DNA of 43,639 nucleotides, from assembly GCA_018055905.1 (NCBI GenBank), contig JAGPGT010000006.1, positions 1-43,639 on the forward strand, given 5' to 3'. This DNA comes from Phycisphaerae bacterium. GTDB lineage: Bacteria; Planctomycetota; Phycisphaerae; Sedimentisphaerales; Anaerobacaceae. A model generated the notes under the pieces. It saw only the letters and a list, made by a program, of their open reading frames with translations. It was not told the DNA's origin and did not search any database. Positions 9,465 to 17,370 of this stretch are shown here, piece by piece. Each line of letters begins with the position of its first letter. Within the stretch, counting starts at the first letter, position 1. The translations under genes and the position numbers were made by a program.

Positions 9465-11570
9465 TCACTGTTCTTGGGCCAGTTCCACAAGGCCAGGAAT
9501 ATCCAGAATTAAGGTGACTCGTCCATCCCCCATGATCGCGCCGCCGGAGACGCCTCGGACGCGTCCGAGCGCCTCGCCCAGACTCTTGATTACAACCTGC
9601 TGCTGCGCCAGCAGATCATCGACCATCAGGCAGCACTTGCGACCATCCTCTTCGACGACCACGATCAAAGCTTCGGTGGGTTCCTCCGTCGAAGGAACGA
9701 CTCCGAGCAGACGGTAGAGGCGAACCAACGGGATCAGCTCGCCGCGTTCCAGGACCATTTCGCCGCGGCCCTGGACCGTGGAGATCTGCTCGCGAGTCGG
9801 CCGCAGGCTCCGTACGATCGCGTTGATCGGAATGATGTAGCGGGCGTGCCCGATGCGAACCACCTGCCCGTCGATGACCGCCAGCGTCAGCGGAAGACGG
9901 ATCGTGAACGTGGTCCCTTGGCCTTTGATCGAACTGATGTCGACGCGGCCACGCAGGGCTTCGATATTCTTTTTCACCACGTCCATCCCGACGCCCCGAC
10001 CGGAGATGCTTGTGATTTTTTCCGCGGTCGAGAGCCCCGGATGGAAGATCAGTTTGAAGGCCTCTTCGTCCGAGAGTTCCTGGCCGGGCTCGACAAGCCC
10101 CTGGTCCACCGCTTTCTTGACGATTTTCTCCTTGTCGAGCCCTTTGCCGTCGTCTTGCAGTTCGATGACGATATTCCCCGCTTGGTGGAAGGCCCGTAGT
10201 TCCACGCGTCCGGTGGGGTTCTTCCCCGCCTTGATCCGGTCCTCGGGGCGTTCTACTCCGTGATCGAGCGCGTTTCGAACCATATGCACCAGCGGATCGG
10301 CAATCTTGTCCACAACTGTGCGGTCCAGTTCGGTCTCCTCGCCACTGGTGACGAAATCGACCTGCTTTTGCGCTTTGCGCGTCAGATCACGAGCCAGTCG
10401 AGACATCTTCTGAAAAACGCCCTGGACCGGCACCATCCGCATGGCCATCGAGAGTTCCTGCAGCTCACGAACGATCTTGCCTTGGTGGCTGACCTTGCGG
10501 GCCAGCTCGTGCTCGAACGACTCGGAACTGTTGACCTGCTCAGCGACCATCAATTGCGCGATGACCAGTTCGCCCGCCAGATTGATCAGGCTGTCCAGGC
10601 GGGTAATGCTCACCTTAACCTTGTCTTCGGCCGCCAGCGATCCTGCAGCCCCGGGGGTCTTGGCCTTGCGGGTGTCCGAAGCATCCTCGAGGATCGAATC
10701 GAGTTTCTTGTCCGTCTCCTCAGCCCTGGCCCCCGGTTGGGCCCCGGCAGCCGATTGCGACGTCGTTGTCGCAACGGCCTTGCCCTCGGCCGCCGCCTTG
10801 AGCTTTTCCAATAGGCCGGGCAACGGTGCGAATTCCCCGACTGGCGACCCGGATTCCAGCGCGTTCTTAAGTCCGCCAATCATCCTCTTGAGCGCATCGA
10901 TGGATTCGAAGGCCACGTCGCTGTTGGCCCCGGCCATGACCAGTTGGTTCTTACGGGCTAGGTCCAACAGGTTCTCCGCTGAATGGGCCAGCGACTGGAT
11001 GTCCGAGAGATTCAGAAAACCCGCCATTCCTTTGATCGTGTGGAAGGCGCGGAAGATTTTGTTGACCAGTTCACCGTCGCCAGGATGGTTTTCCAGCTCC
11101 AGCAAGGCGGACTCCGCGGTTTCAATATGTTCGCCCGCCTCCGCGATGAAATCCAGAACCAGCGGCGCATCTTCTTGCGAGATCGTCATCGCCTTTGGAA
11201 CGGCCGTTACCGACTCCTGTGAGGGGACCGCAACCGCGCTGCAAGCAGGCGACGGAGCCTGAGGCTCCGAGAGCCGACCGATCAACTGCTGGATCGCACA
11301 GATCGCCTGCGACACGACCTCCATCGCCTTGCCGGTGTCTTCGACCTGTTGCTGCATCACCTGCTGAAGCGTCTGGACCGTCTGGCCGGTCGCGTTTTGA
11401 AGCTGCGTCCGCAGGTCTGCAGGACACGGATCAAGTCCTGCGACGACCTTGCCGATCTGCTCCAGAACGTCCTGAAGCTGCTTCACATCGGACGAATCGG
11501 CCGGATTGAGCATCGTGAAGCAACATGCGGCCTGTTCGACAAGTTGATTCAATCTCGTGTCGTTTTCCAT
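9465..11570 (-). CDS. cheA: Chemotaxis histidine kinase CheA with N-terminal helical extension
   Basis: The 701-residue kinase has an HPt domain at about 140-245 with phospho-acceptor H177 (FRAFHTIKG), a linker, a dimerisation region (about 315-405), a HATPase domain (N-box N433 in MVRNALDHGVE, then DDGKGLD and GRGVGMDVV) and a C-terminal CheW-like domain (about 560-695). Unusually, about 135 mostly helical residues (rich in Leu, Gln, Val) come before the HPt domain. There is no clear CheY-binding P2 domain, only a linker rich in Ala/Gly at about 255-315. ATG 11570 has GGAAGG with a 7-nt spacer; ATG 11585 would add five residues but has no well-spaced site. It phosphorylates CheY and CheB. 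Confidence 0.95.
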   Translation of the reverse strand: MENDTRLNQLVEQAACCFTMLNPADSSDVKQLQDVLEQIGKVVAGLDPCPADLRTQLQNATGQTVQTLQQVMQQQVEDTGKAMEVVSQAICAIQQLIGRLSEPQAPSPACSAVAVPSQESVTAVPKAMTISQEDAPLVLDFIAEAGEHIETAESALLELENHPGDGELVNKIFRAFHTIKGMAGFLNLSDIQSLAHSAENLLDLARKNQLVMAGANSDVAFESIDALKRMIGGLKNALESGSPVGEFAPLPGLLEKLKAAAEGKAVATTTSQSAAGAQPGARAEETDKKLDSILEDASDTRKAKTPGAAGSLAAEDKVKVSITRLDSLINLAGELVIAQLMVAEQVNSSESFEHELARKVSHQGKIVRELQELSMAMRMVPVQGVFQKMSRLARDLTRKAQKQVDFVTSGEETELDRTVVDKIADPLVHMVRNALDHGVERPEDRIKAGKNPTGRVELRAFHQAGNIVIELQDDGKGLDKEKIVKKAVDQGLVEPGQELSDEEAFKLIFHPGLSTAEKITSISGRGVGMDVVKKNIEALRGRVDISSIKGQGTTFTIRLPLTLAVIDGQVVRIGHARYIIPINAIVRSLRPTREQISTVQGRGEMVLERGELIPLVRLYRLLGVVPSTEEPTEALIVVVEEDGRKCCLMVDDLLAQQQVVIKSLGEALGRVRGVSGGAIMGDGRVTLILDIPGLVELAQEQ

Positions 11571-11622
11571 ACCGTTGCCTTCCATCCCATCCCCATCAAA
11601 TGCCTGGCCAAAAGAGTCGCGG

Positions 11623-13056
11623 TCACAACATCAGGGCAGGTGCCTGCGGAGGCCGGCCCTGCCAGGACATGTTTTTGTCGGATTCTAAAATCCGCAGGAG
11701 GATGTCGAAGACGGTGACAACCCCCTGTACGGCTCCCTTCGCATCCACCACAGGCAGGCATCGCCCGCCGCAGCGTCGCATACACTCGATCATTCCGGCC
11801 ACGGTCGCATCCGGACGAACCGTTCGGACCGGGCGACTCATGACCCATTTGATCTTGACGCTCAGCGTTGCGTCGTCCTGCGGGCGACGCCATTTGGCGA
11901 ACATTGGACGAAGATATAGACTTACAGCCCCCAAAATGTTTGAATTTGAAACCAGTCCCTCCAGAAGACCGTTGACGCCGATCAGCACATAACCGACGTT
12001 GTGCTGCTGCATCTTGGCGATGACGTCCTGGACCGTCTCCTCCGGACCGGCCCAGACGACGTCTTTTTCCATGATCTCGTAAGCCTGCAGAGACATAAAT
12101 TCCGCGAGGCCGGATTGAGGCCCGGACCGGATATAGGCTTCGTCGAGAAACGAGAAACTGCCGGGGCGAGACGCACTGCCGGCCTCTGCGGAAGCCAGTT
12201 CCGAAGGGAGCCTGTCCACGTCGAGGGGTGGACTTCCGCGTCCGGGCGGAATCACACCATCGACCTGGGTCGACTTCGGAGAAGGCGAGACAACAGGACT
12301 CACAGGTTCAGTTGCAGGAGGTGCCTCGGTGGGCGGGCTCGCCGGGGGTTCAGGGGATGGCGGCTGTGCCACGGAAGTCGGGCTTTGCACCCCTGTGGCG
12401 GCCGGTTCGGACGCCTTGGCGTTCTGGGGCTCCTCCGCCGCAACAGGTTTCGTCGGCGTAGGCGACTGTCCGAAGCCCATCAACACCTCTCGGGGAAACA
12501 CTGCCGCACAGGTGAAGGACGGATACGGGTCGACCGTCATCTCATACAGAAGGACATCGACCTCGCTGTCGGCCCGCAATTCGACCTGCTCGGGCTTGTC
12601 CCACGGCTTGCCGATGAAGGTGCTGGCTTTGACGAAGTGCTCATGGCCGGGGCACTCCTCGCGAAAGATACGGTCCCAGGACCCCACCAGCAGGTTACCG
12701 ACCTCGCGCGCGGCATCCTGCAGGTTCATGGCCTCTTCCAACGACCCCCGCTTGGCCTCTTCGACGATCCGGGTCTCGGGCAACATGACAATCACACCCG
12801 ACAAAATGAACAGTCCCCCTTGATCGAACACCAGGTGGAAAGTCCCGCTCAGAGCACCATCGGCCTTACACAAGTGCGCTACGGCGAGTTTCTTGAAGTG
12901 ATCTCGAAGACTCCGCGCCGGTGCCGTAAGGGTCTGCCGACGCTCGCAACGCATCTCAACGCCGAACATGCCGCCGATGTCTTCACAGAACGCCGCGAAG
13001 GCATTATCGGAAAGATCGATCAGATGAGCCAGAATGTCGGTTCCTGCCGCTGCCAT
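11623..13056 (-). CDS. CheX/CheC-like domain joined to a CBS pair
   Basis: The 477-residue protein has three parts. Residues 1-195 resemble a CheX/CheC phosphatase domain, with DAAREVGNLLVGSW carrying the E-x-x-N pattern (E118, N121). Residues 196-300 form a low-complexity linker rich in Pro, Ala, Ser and Thr. Residues 320-462 hold two CBS motifs (IMEKDVVWAGPEETVQDVIA and VMSRPVRTVRPDATVAGMIE), each ending in a typical GLVSNSNIL- or GVVTVFDIL-like segment. CBS pairs bind adenine nucleotides in many proteins, so the inferred role is nucleotide-tuned dephosphorylation of CheY. It lies 9 nt after cheX and 52 nt before cheA. AAGGA precedes ATG 13056. The phosphatase assignment is weaker than the CBS assignment. 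Confidence 0.8.
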   Translation of the reverse strand: MAAAGTDILAHLIDLSDNAFAAFCEDIGGMFGVEMRCERRQTLTAPARSLRDHFKKLAVAHLCKADGALSGTFHLVFDQGGLFILSGVIVMLPETRIVEEAKRGSLEEAMNLQDAAREVGNLLVGSWDRIFREECPGHEHFVKASTFIGKPWDKPEQVELRADSEVDVLLYEMTVDPYPSFTCAAVFPREVLMGFGQSPTPTKPVAAEEPQNAKASEPAATGVQSPTSVAQPPSPEPPASPPTEAPPATEPVSPVVSPSPKSTQVDGVIPPGRGSPPLDVDRLPSELASAEAGSASRPGSFSFLDEAYIRSGPQSGLAEFMSLQAYEIMEKDVVWAGPEETVQDVIAKMQQHNVGYVLIGVNGLLEGLVSNSNILGAVSLYLRPMFAKWRRPQDDATLSVKIKWVMSRPVRTVRPDATVAGMIECMRRCGGRCLPVVDAKGAVQGVVTVFDILLRILESDKNMSWQGRPPQAPALML

Positions 13057-13065
13057 CGAAAATCC

Positions 13066-13557
13066 TTATCGGACGTCGTTCGGGCGACCTTCGCGATACT
13101 GCAAGGAGAATTCCCCGAGGTATTGTTCCTCGATGTTGACGCGAATCTTGACTTGGACGGCGCCTTCCCCCAGGCTGTTGCGCAATTCGCGCCCCTGCAC
13201 GACCGACGGAATCGACACTTCAATCGAACCGACTTCGTTCTGAATGCGCGCCTTTACGGCCCCCATCACCATGTTGGCAATCTCGCCCATGGCGTCGCTA
13301 ACGTCGTTCTCGGTCAGTTCTTCCGTCGACGTCATCCCCAGCATGTTCGCCGCAATGGTGCGGGCGCAGACTTCGTCACAGCAGACCCCCAAGCATCCCT
13401 CCAAATGTCCCTTGAACGTGATCGATCCCAGAAGGGTGGGTTCCCCCAGATTGGTCGAATCGTCGTCCTGGCTCTCTAGAGCCATGAATACCATCGTCTC
13501 GAACACTTCTTTGGCGCTGTCGAGCAACACCTCTTTCAGCGACACAGTCGTAAGCAT
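13066..13557 (-). CDS. cheX: CheX-type chemotaxis phosphatase
   Basis: The 163-residue protein fits the CheX/CheC family in length and motif: VSDAMGEIANMVMGAVKARI carries the E92-x-x-N95 pair that acts on CheY-P in studied CheX proteins. The earlier AKEVFETMVFM segment fits the first helix. It should hydrolyse CheY-P and end the signal. It starts at ATG 13557 behind GGAG. It lies 218 nt after cheY and 9 nt before the CheX/CBS hybrid gene, so the cluster encodes two related phosphatase-type proteins and no CheZ. Confidence 0.9.
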   Translation of the reverse strand: MLTTVSLKEVLLDSAKEVFETMVFMALESQDDDSTNLGEPTLLGSITFKGHLEGCLGVCCDEVCARTIAANMLGMTSTEELTENDVSDAMGEIANMVMGAVKARIQNEVGSIEVSIPSVVQGRELRNSLGEGAVQVKIRVNIEEQYLGEFSLQYREGRPNDVR

Positions 13558-13775
13558 GTTCTTTTCTCCACAGTAGCTCGCAACTCGGATGGGAAAAAAG
13601 GCGACCCAGACCTACGTTGGAACGGAAGGATCTGTTCCTCGATTCTTCCATCCCGAAACCTCGGAGGCGTTTCGAGAGACCGGGCTTCTCCATTCTTCCC
13701 ACAAATCGAAAGGAGAGATTTACTGCAAGAGCATAGGCCCGCTCTGCCTTTCTCCCATCCCGCCACAAGCGGCTC

Positions 13776-14150
13776 CTAGTTCAGTAAAGGCGCCAGTTTT
13801 TCCTGGAACTTCTCCGGCGTAAACGGTTTGGTGATATAGCCGTTCGCCCCGTCGGCCATCACCTGTTTGATCAGGTCTTCGGAACTTTCCGTCGAGACCA
13901 TGATGATCTTGGTGGCGGCGCAGGTCGGCAACTGCCGTGCCTGCTTAACCATCTCCGTGCCGTTCATCTCCGGCATGTTGATGTCGCAGAGCACCACGTC
14001 GATCGGCCCGGCCTTGAGTTTCTCCAGGGCCTCGACGCCGCTACCGGCTTCCTCGGTTCGATCAAACTCCAGACCCGACATCCGCACAGTCCGCATAATG
14101 ATCTTGCGCATCGTGGCCGAGTCGTCCACAATCATCAGTGACTTTCCCAT
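13776..14150 (-). CDS. cheY: Chemotaxis response regulator CheY
   Basis: This is a 124-residue single receiver domain with the full CheY set of residues: D9-D10, phospho-acceptor D56 (LCDINMPEMNG), T87 (IMVSTESS) and K108 (YITKPF). The ribosome binding site AAGGAG lies just before ATG 14150. It leads the che cluster and is separated from cheX by 218 nt that include a small hairpin at 13654-13674 (CGAAAC/GTTTCG), so partial termination or an internal promoter is possible. The cluster has no flagellar gene, so its output could be flagellar, pilus-based or another process. Confidence 0.95.
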   Translation of the reverse strand: MGKSLMIVDDSATMRKIIMRTVRMSGLEFDRTEEAGSGVEALEKLKAGPIDVVLCDINMPEMNGTEMVKQARQLPTCAATKIIMVSTESSEDLIKQVMADGANGYITKPFTPEKFQEKLAPLLN

Positions 14151-14611
14151 ACCAGCTCCTTATTTGGAGAATCAACCCCCGTTCGCCGCCCCGCGACAAC
14201 AGACACCCCTTGCCGTCGCCGTGCGAACGCATGTCAATCCCTCCATCGACCTGAAAACAGGCCGCCTCAAGTCGGTTCTTGCGAGTTTCCGCATCTTTTT
14301 ATCGTGTTCGGACGCGATCGGACCGAACGAAACATCGAAGTCAGAGGCCGTCCCATAAAGCCCCTCTCCAACGCACTGCGACTCCTGTAAAAATTCAGCC
14401 GCATGCGAGATTTCATCTTGTATTCTTGGCAATTCAGGCCGGGGCGAAGATTGGAAGGGTATTATCCGGAACCACTCGGAACACACCGGCGACAGTCAGG
14501 CCGTTGGTGGAAACCAGATCACCGTGGCGGTCCACGCGTGTGTTGCTTCTGACGGAATTGGACATTCCGGGATTGTGAATGAGAGAGCAGGCAGTTTGAC
14601 TGTCACTCACA
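14151..14611. other. Leader and spacer between cheY and the Gfo/Idh/MocA gene
   Basis: I see no convincing gene here. Short open frames on both strands lack ribosome binding sites and family resemblance. The part next to 14150 must hold the cheY promoter. A TTGACA hexamer occurs on the minus strand near 14230-14240, but no matching -10 follows at the right spacing, so I do not call it. Confidence 0.4.
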
Positions 14612-14690
14612 CAAAAATCGGTCTGTCGCCTGGAACGGATGAAGTCGGTTCGCAGTGACGGGGTAACCCGTTTCGGAGCACGGACAGACC
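14612..14690 (-). terminator. Probable terminator of the glycan operon
   Basis: Directly after the stop codon at 14691, GGTCTGTC (14690-14683 on the minus strand) pairs perfectly with GACAGACC (14627-14620). The long loop holds a smaller stem (ACGGG/CCCGT). A T5 run follows on the minus strand (14617-14613). The large loop is unusual, so the fold is less certain than the U-run. Confidence 0.5.
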
Positions 14691-16073
14691 TTACACCCGC
14701 CACGGGCTTCGCATGGGGCGATCCAAGAGAGCCGTGGCCTCAGCGTCGTTGGCGAATTCCTCTTTCGTTGGGTCCCACTTCAATGGGCGGCGGACCTTGA
14801 TCGCGATTTGTTCCAGCCAGCACAGCGTGTCGGATCGAACGGCGATATCGATCGGAGCGGCCGGCCGGGTTCGCCCTTTGACGGCGTCGATAAAGTTCAC
14901 GTGATGGTTGTCACTCTTGAAAAGCTGGATGTCGTTGGGGCCAAACTTCACTTTCAGCAGCGACTTGGGATTGGCGTCGATTCGTTCACGATCGACATGG
15001 ATCCAGCCTTCGCTGCCGAGGAACAGGACACCATGACCGTAGCCGGCGACCTGCTGCGGATGATTCTTGGCGGTTGCGTCGTCCATGTGGAAGAGCGTCA
15101 CGCCGTTGGCGTAGCGGTTCTGGACCTGCCAGCTTGTGGCGCAGTCGGTGAGCATGTCTTGCGGGAAAATGCCTGTGCCTTCGATCTCGCTGGGACCGGA
15201 CAGGTCGGTCCCGTTACCCCACTGGGCGATGTCAAGATGGTGCACGCCCCAGTTGCCGATCATGCCGATGCAGTAGTCCGAGATGCAGTACCAGATGCTC
15301 CAGCCGCCCCAGCCGCCGGGAGTCCGCGGTGTGTCCGTGTACGGCCGGCACCGCTCGTAGCAGTACGTCGCCATCGGAGCGGGTCCCAGCCACATCTCGT
15401 AATCCAGTTCCGGCGGAACCGGTTCCGTCGGCTGCTTCGGACAGGTCCAACTGCCAGGCACGCCCACGAGGATGGTCTTCAGTTGGCCGATTTTGCCGTT
15501 GCGGACCAGCTCGCACGCCTGGCGGAAGAAGCCGCCGGACCGCTGCTGGGTGCCGAACTGAAAGACCACGCCGCTATCGTGTACCGCTTTCTGGACGGCC
15601 TTGGCGGCACGGAAGCTCCAGCCGATCGGCTTCTCGCAATACATGTGTTTCTTCTGTCGGGCGGCTTCGATTGCAATCAGCGGGTGCCAGTGGTCGGGCG
15701 TGGTGATTTGCACGGCGTCGACGTCCTTGCGGCCGACGACCTCGCGGAAATCCCCGGATGCGACGCAATCCGAGTTGTCGTACCACTTGTCCACGATCTG
15801 CTTGCCCTTCTGGAGCTGGGTCTGGTGAACGTCACAGACCGCGGCCACGCGCACCTCGGGGTTCCCCAAAAAGGCCCGCATGTTGCCGGTGCCCTGAATG
15901 CCCAGTCCGATGCAGGCCAGGGCCAACCGATTGCTCGGAGCCTGCGCCCCAAGAACCGAGGACGGCACCACCGACGGAAAGGACAGACCGACGGCTGCTG
16001 CTCCTGCCGATTGAAGAAACCCGCGACGACTCCATCTGCCTGTTTGAATCGCTCGATCCGGACTCATGGTCAT
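14691..16073 (-). CDS. TAT-exported Gfo/Idh/MocA family oxidoreductase
   Basis: The 460-residue product starts with a twin-arginine signal (SRRGFLQSAGAAAVGLSFP, R16-R17). It has an NAD(P)-binding Rossmann domain (CIGLGIQGTGN) and the family's catalytic-lysine motif YCEKPIG, with TTPDHWH before it. The C-terminal domain has GNWGVHHLDIAQW and the rest of the planctomycete secreted Gfo/Idh/MocA pattern. These enzymes oxidise or epimerise sugars and polyols with tightly held NAD(P). The ATG at 16073 overlaps the stop of the GH10 gene (ATGA), showing translational coupling. Some members oxidise C3 of glycosides, which fits the DUF1080 domain two genes upstream; the exact substrate is unknown. Confidence 0.9.
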   Translation of the reverse strand: MTMSPDRAIQTGRWSRRGFLQSAGAAAVGLSFPSVVPSSVLGAQAPSNRLALACIGLGIQGTGNMRAFLGNPEVRVAAVCDVHQTQLQKGKQIVDKWYDNSDCVASGDFREVVGRKDVDAVQITTPDHWHPLIAIEAARQKKHMYCEKPIGWSFRAAKAVQKAVHDSGVVFQFGTQQRSGGFFRQACELVRNGKIGQLKTILVGVPGSWTCPKQPTEPVPPELDYEMWLGPAPMATYCYERCRPYTDTPRTPGGWGGWSIWYCISDYCIGMIGNWGVHHLDIAQWGNGTDLSGPSEIEGTGIFPQDMLTDCATSWQVQNRYANGVTLFHMDDATAKNHPQQVAGYGHGVLFLGSEGWIHVDRERIDANPKSLLKVKFGPNDIQLFKSDNHHVNFIDAVKGRTRPAAPIDIAVRSDTLCWLEQIAIKVRRPLKWDPTKEEFANDAEATALLDRPMRSPWRV

Positions 16074-17332
16074 TGCCCTTTCTGTATTCGCAGCGTCACA
16101 ACTTGGGGCCCCTGGCCCAGGGACAGGGTGAACGTGCTGGGAGAAACGGACGCATCCGAGTCCTTGAGCGTCACGGCGTAGTCGCCATGGAAACCTTGAA
16201 ACGCCAGGACGCCCGTGGCGTCCGTATCACCGGAGGCGATTGTAGACCATTCGGCCATGAGGGCCTCGAAACGTTTTCCCGCTTCGTTCAAGGTCCAATC
16301 GCGTTTGGCCAGGCCGCAGTTGGGACCTCGCCAAGAGGCGCCCGCCCAGAAGACCCACATCATGATCCCTTCGACGGCCGGATGGCTGTAGGCGGTACGG
16401 TAGACCAACTCCAGCTTGTCGGCATTGGACTTCTCGTCCGCATCGGCCACATCGAATTCGCTGATCCAGATCGGCAGGCCGAGGGCGGCCACCTTGTCCA
16501 GACGCTGCTTGATCACTTCCGGATGGGCGAGGATGTCCTCGGACCAGATGTGGCCCTGGATGCCGATGCCATCGATCGGGGCCCCCTGCTCTCGCAACTT
16601 GCGGATGTGGGCGACGTACTCGTCGGTCTGTACCTCCTTGAAGTCCTTGTCCACCGAGAGGATATTGAATTCGTTCGTGAAGAGCTTGGCGTCCGGGTCG
16701 AGCTCGCGGGCCCGCTTGTACATCCACACGTGGATGTCTTCGCCGAGCCGATCCTTGAAGAACGAGCCGTGCAGCATCTCGTTGTTCACGTCCCAATGCA
16801 GGAAGGTCCCACGGAAATGCTTGACCGCGCTGTCCATGCGGTACTCGACCGCGGCCTTCAACTGCTCGACGTCGAGCTGCAAGACCCACTTGGGCTGCCA
16901 CTTCTCAGGTTCCCAGAAGATGCAGTGGCCCCGAAGCGAAATGCCGTTCTCCCGGCACCACTGCGCCATCGCGTCGGCGGTGGTGTAGTCCTCCTGTGCG
17001 GGCCCTCTGCCGTTTCGGTACCACTTGGATTCGTTCTCGAAGACCGCCCAGTTGAAGTGCGACTTGAAGAAATCGCGGTATTGGGCGTTCCTCAGCAGGG
17101 CGCCGCTCATGGCCGACCCGAAGGGAAAGGCCTTGCGGGTCTGGCGGACCTCGATGGCGACGCCGGTCACGGGTTTGCCCTGTTCATCCACCACGCGAAT
17201 CTGCACTGGCCTTTGACGAATCTCTCTGATCCGAGCCTCGGCCTCCGCTCGCCAGGACGCATTCTGTGCCCAGGAATTAGACATACAAAGACAGATCAGA
17301 AGGACTCCCGAAACCCAGCGGAACTTACACAT
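16070..17332 (-). CDS. Secreted GH10 endo-1,4-beta-xylanase
   Basis: The 420-residue product has a signal peptide (about 1-22, ending SWA), a short beta-sandwich-like segment (VQIRVVDEQGKPVTGVAIEV) and a GH10 barrel (about 85-375). The acid/base is E185 in HWDVNNEMLHG and the nucleophile is E292 in PIWISEFDV, both within the expected GH10 contexts. A further short region of about 40 residues ends the protein. ATG 17332 is chosen because GGGAG lies 9 nt upstream and the signal peptide then starts at residue 1; other in-frame ATGs upstream add a poor N-terminus. It lies 38 nt after the DUF6807-DUF1080 gene and overlaps the Gfo/Idh/MocA gene. Substrate should be xylan or a related beta-1,4-glycan. 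Confidence 0.93.
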   Translation of the reverse strand: MCKFRWVSGVLLICLCMSNSWAQNASWRAEAEARIREIRQRPVQIRVVDEQGKPVTGVAIEVRQTRKAFPFGSAMSGALLRNAQYRDFFKSHFNWAVFENESKWYRNGRGPAQEDYTTADAMAQWCRENGISLRGHCIFWEPEKWQPKWVLQLDVEQLKAAVEYRMDSAVKHFRGTFLHWDVNNEMLHGSFFKDRLGEDIHVWMYKRARELDPDAKLFTNEFNILSVDKDFKEVQTDEYVAHIRKLREQGAPIDGIGIQGHIWSEDILAHPEVIKQRLDKVAALGLPIWISEFDVADADEKSNADKLELVYRTAYSHPAVEGIMMWVFWAGASWRGPNCGLAKRDWTLNEAGKRFEALMAEWSTIASGDTDATGVLAFQGFHGDYAVTLKDSDASVSPSTFTLSLGQGPQVVTLRIQKGQ

Positions 17333-17370
17333 GGCAACGTCTCCCATCATCAATGGTCAATCACCCCTCA

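Noticed and set aside
12001-13479. 492-codon plus-strand frame over the CheX/CBS and cheX genes
   Set aside because: It is rich in Arg/His/Gly and crosses two real genes; there is no ribosome binding site or motif.
13558-13775. Terminator between cheY and cheX
   Set aside because: The CGAAAC/GTTTCG stem at 13654-13674 has only 6 bp and no U-run; cheX is probably still cotranscribed at least in part.
14290-14325. Possible sigma-28 type promoter for cheY (CACGATAA)
   Set aside because: Two mismatches in the -10 and no TAAA-type -35 at the right spacing.
14172-14486. 104-codon minus-strand frame upstream of cheY
   Set aside because: No ribosome binding site, no recognisable motif, and it overlaps the expected cheY leader.
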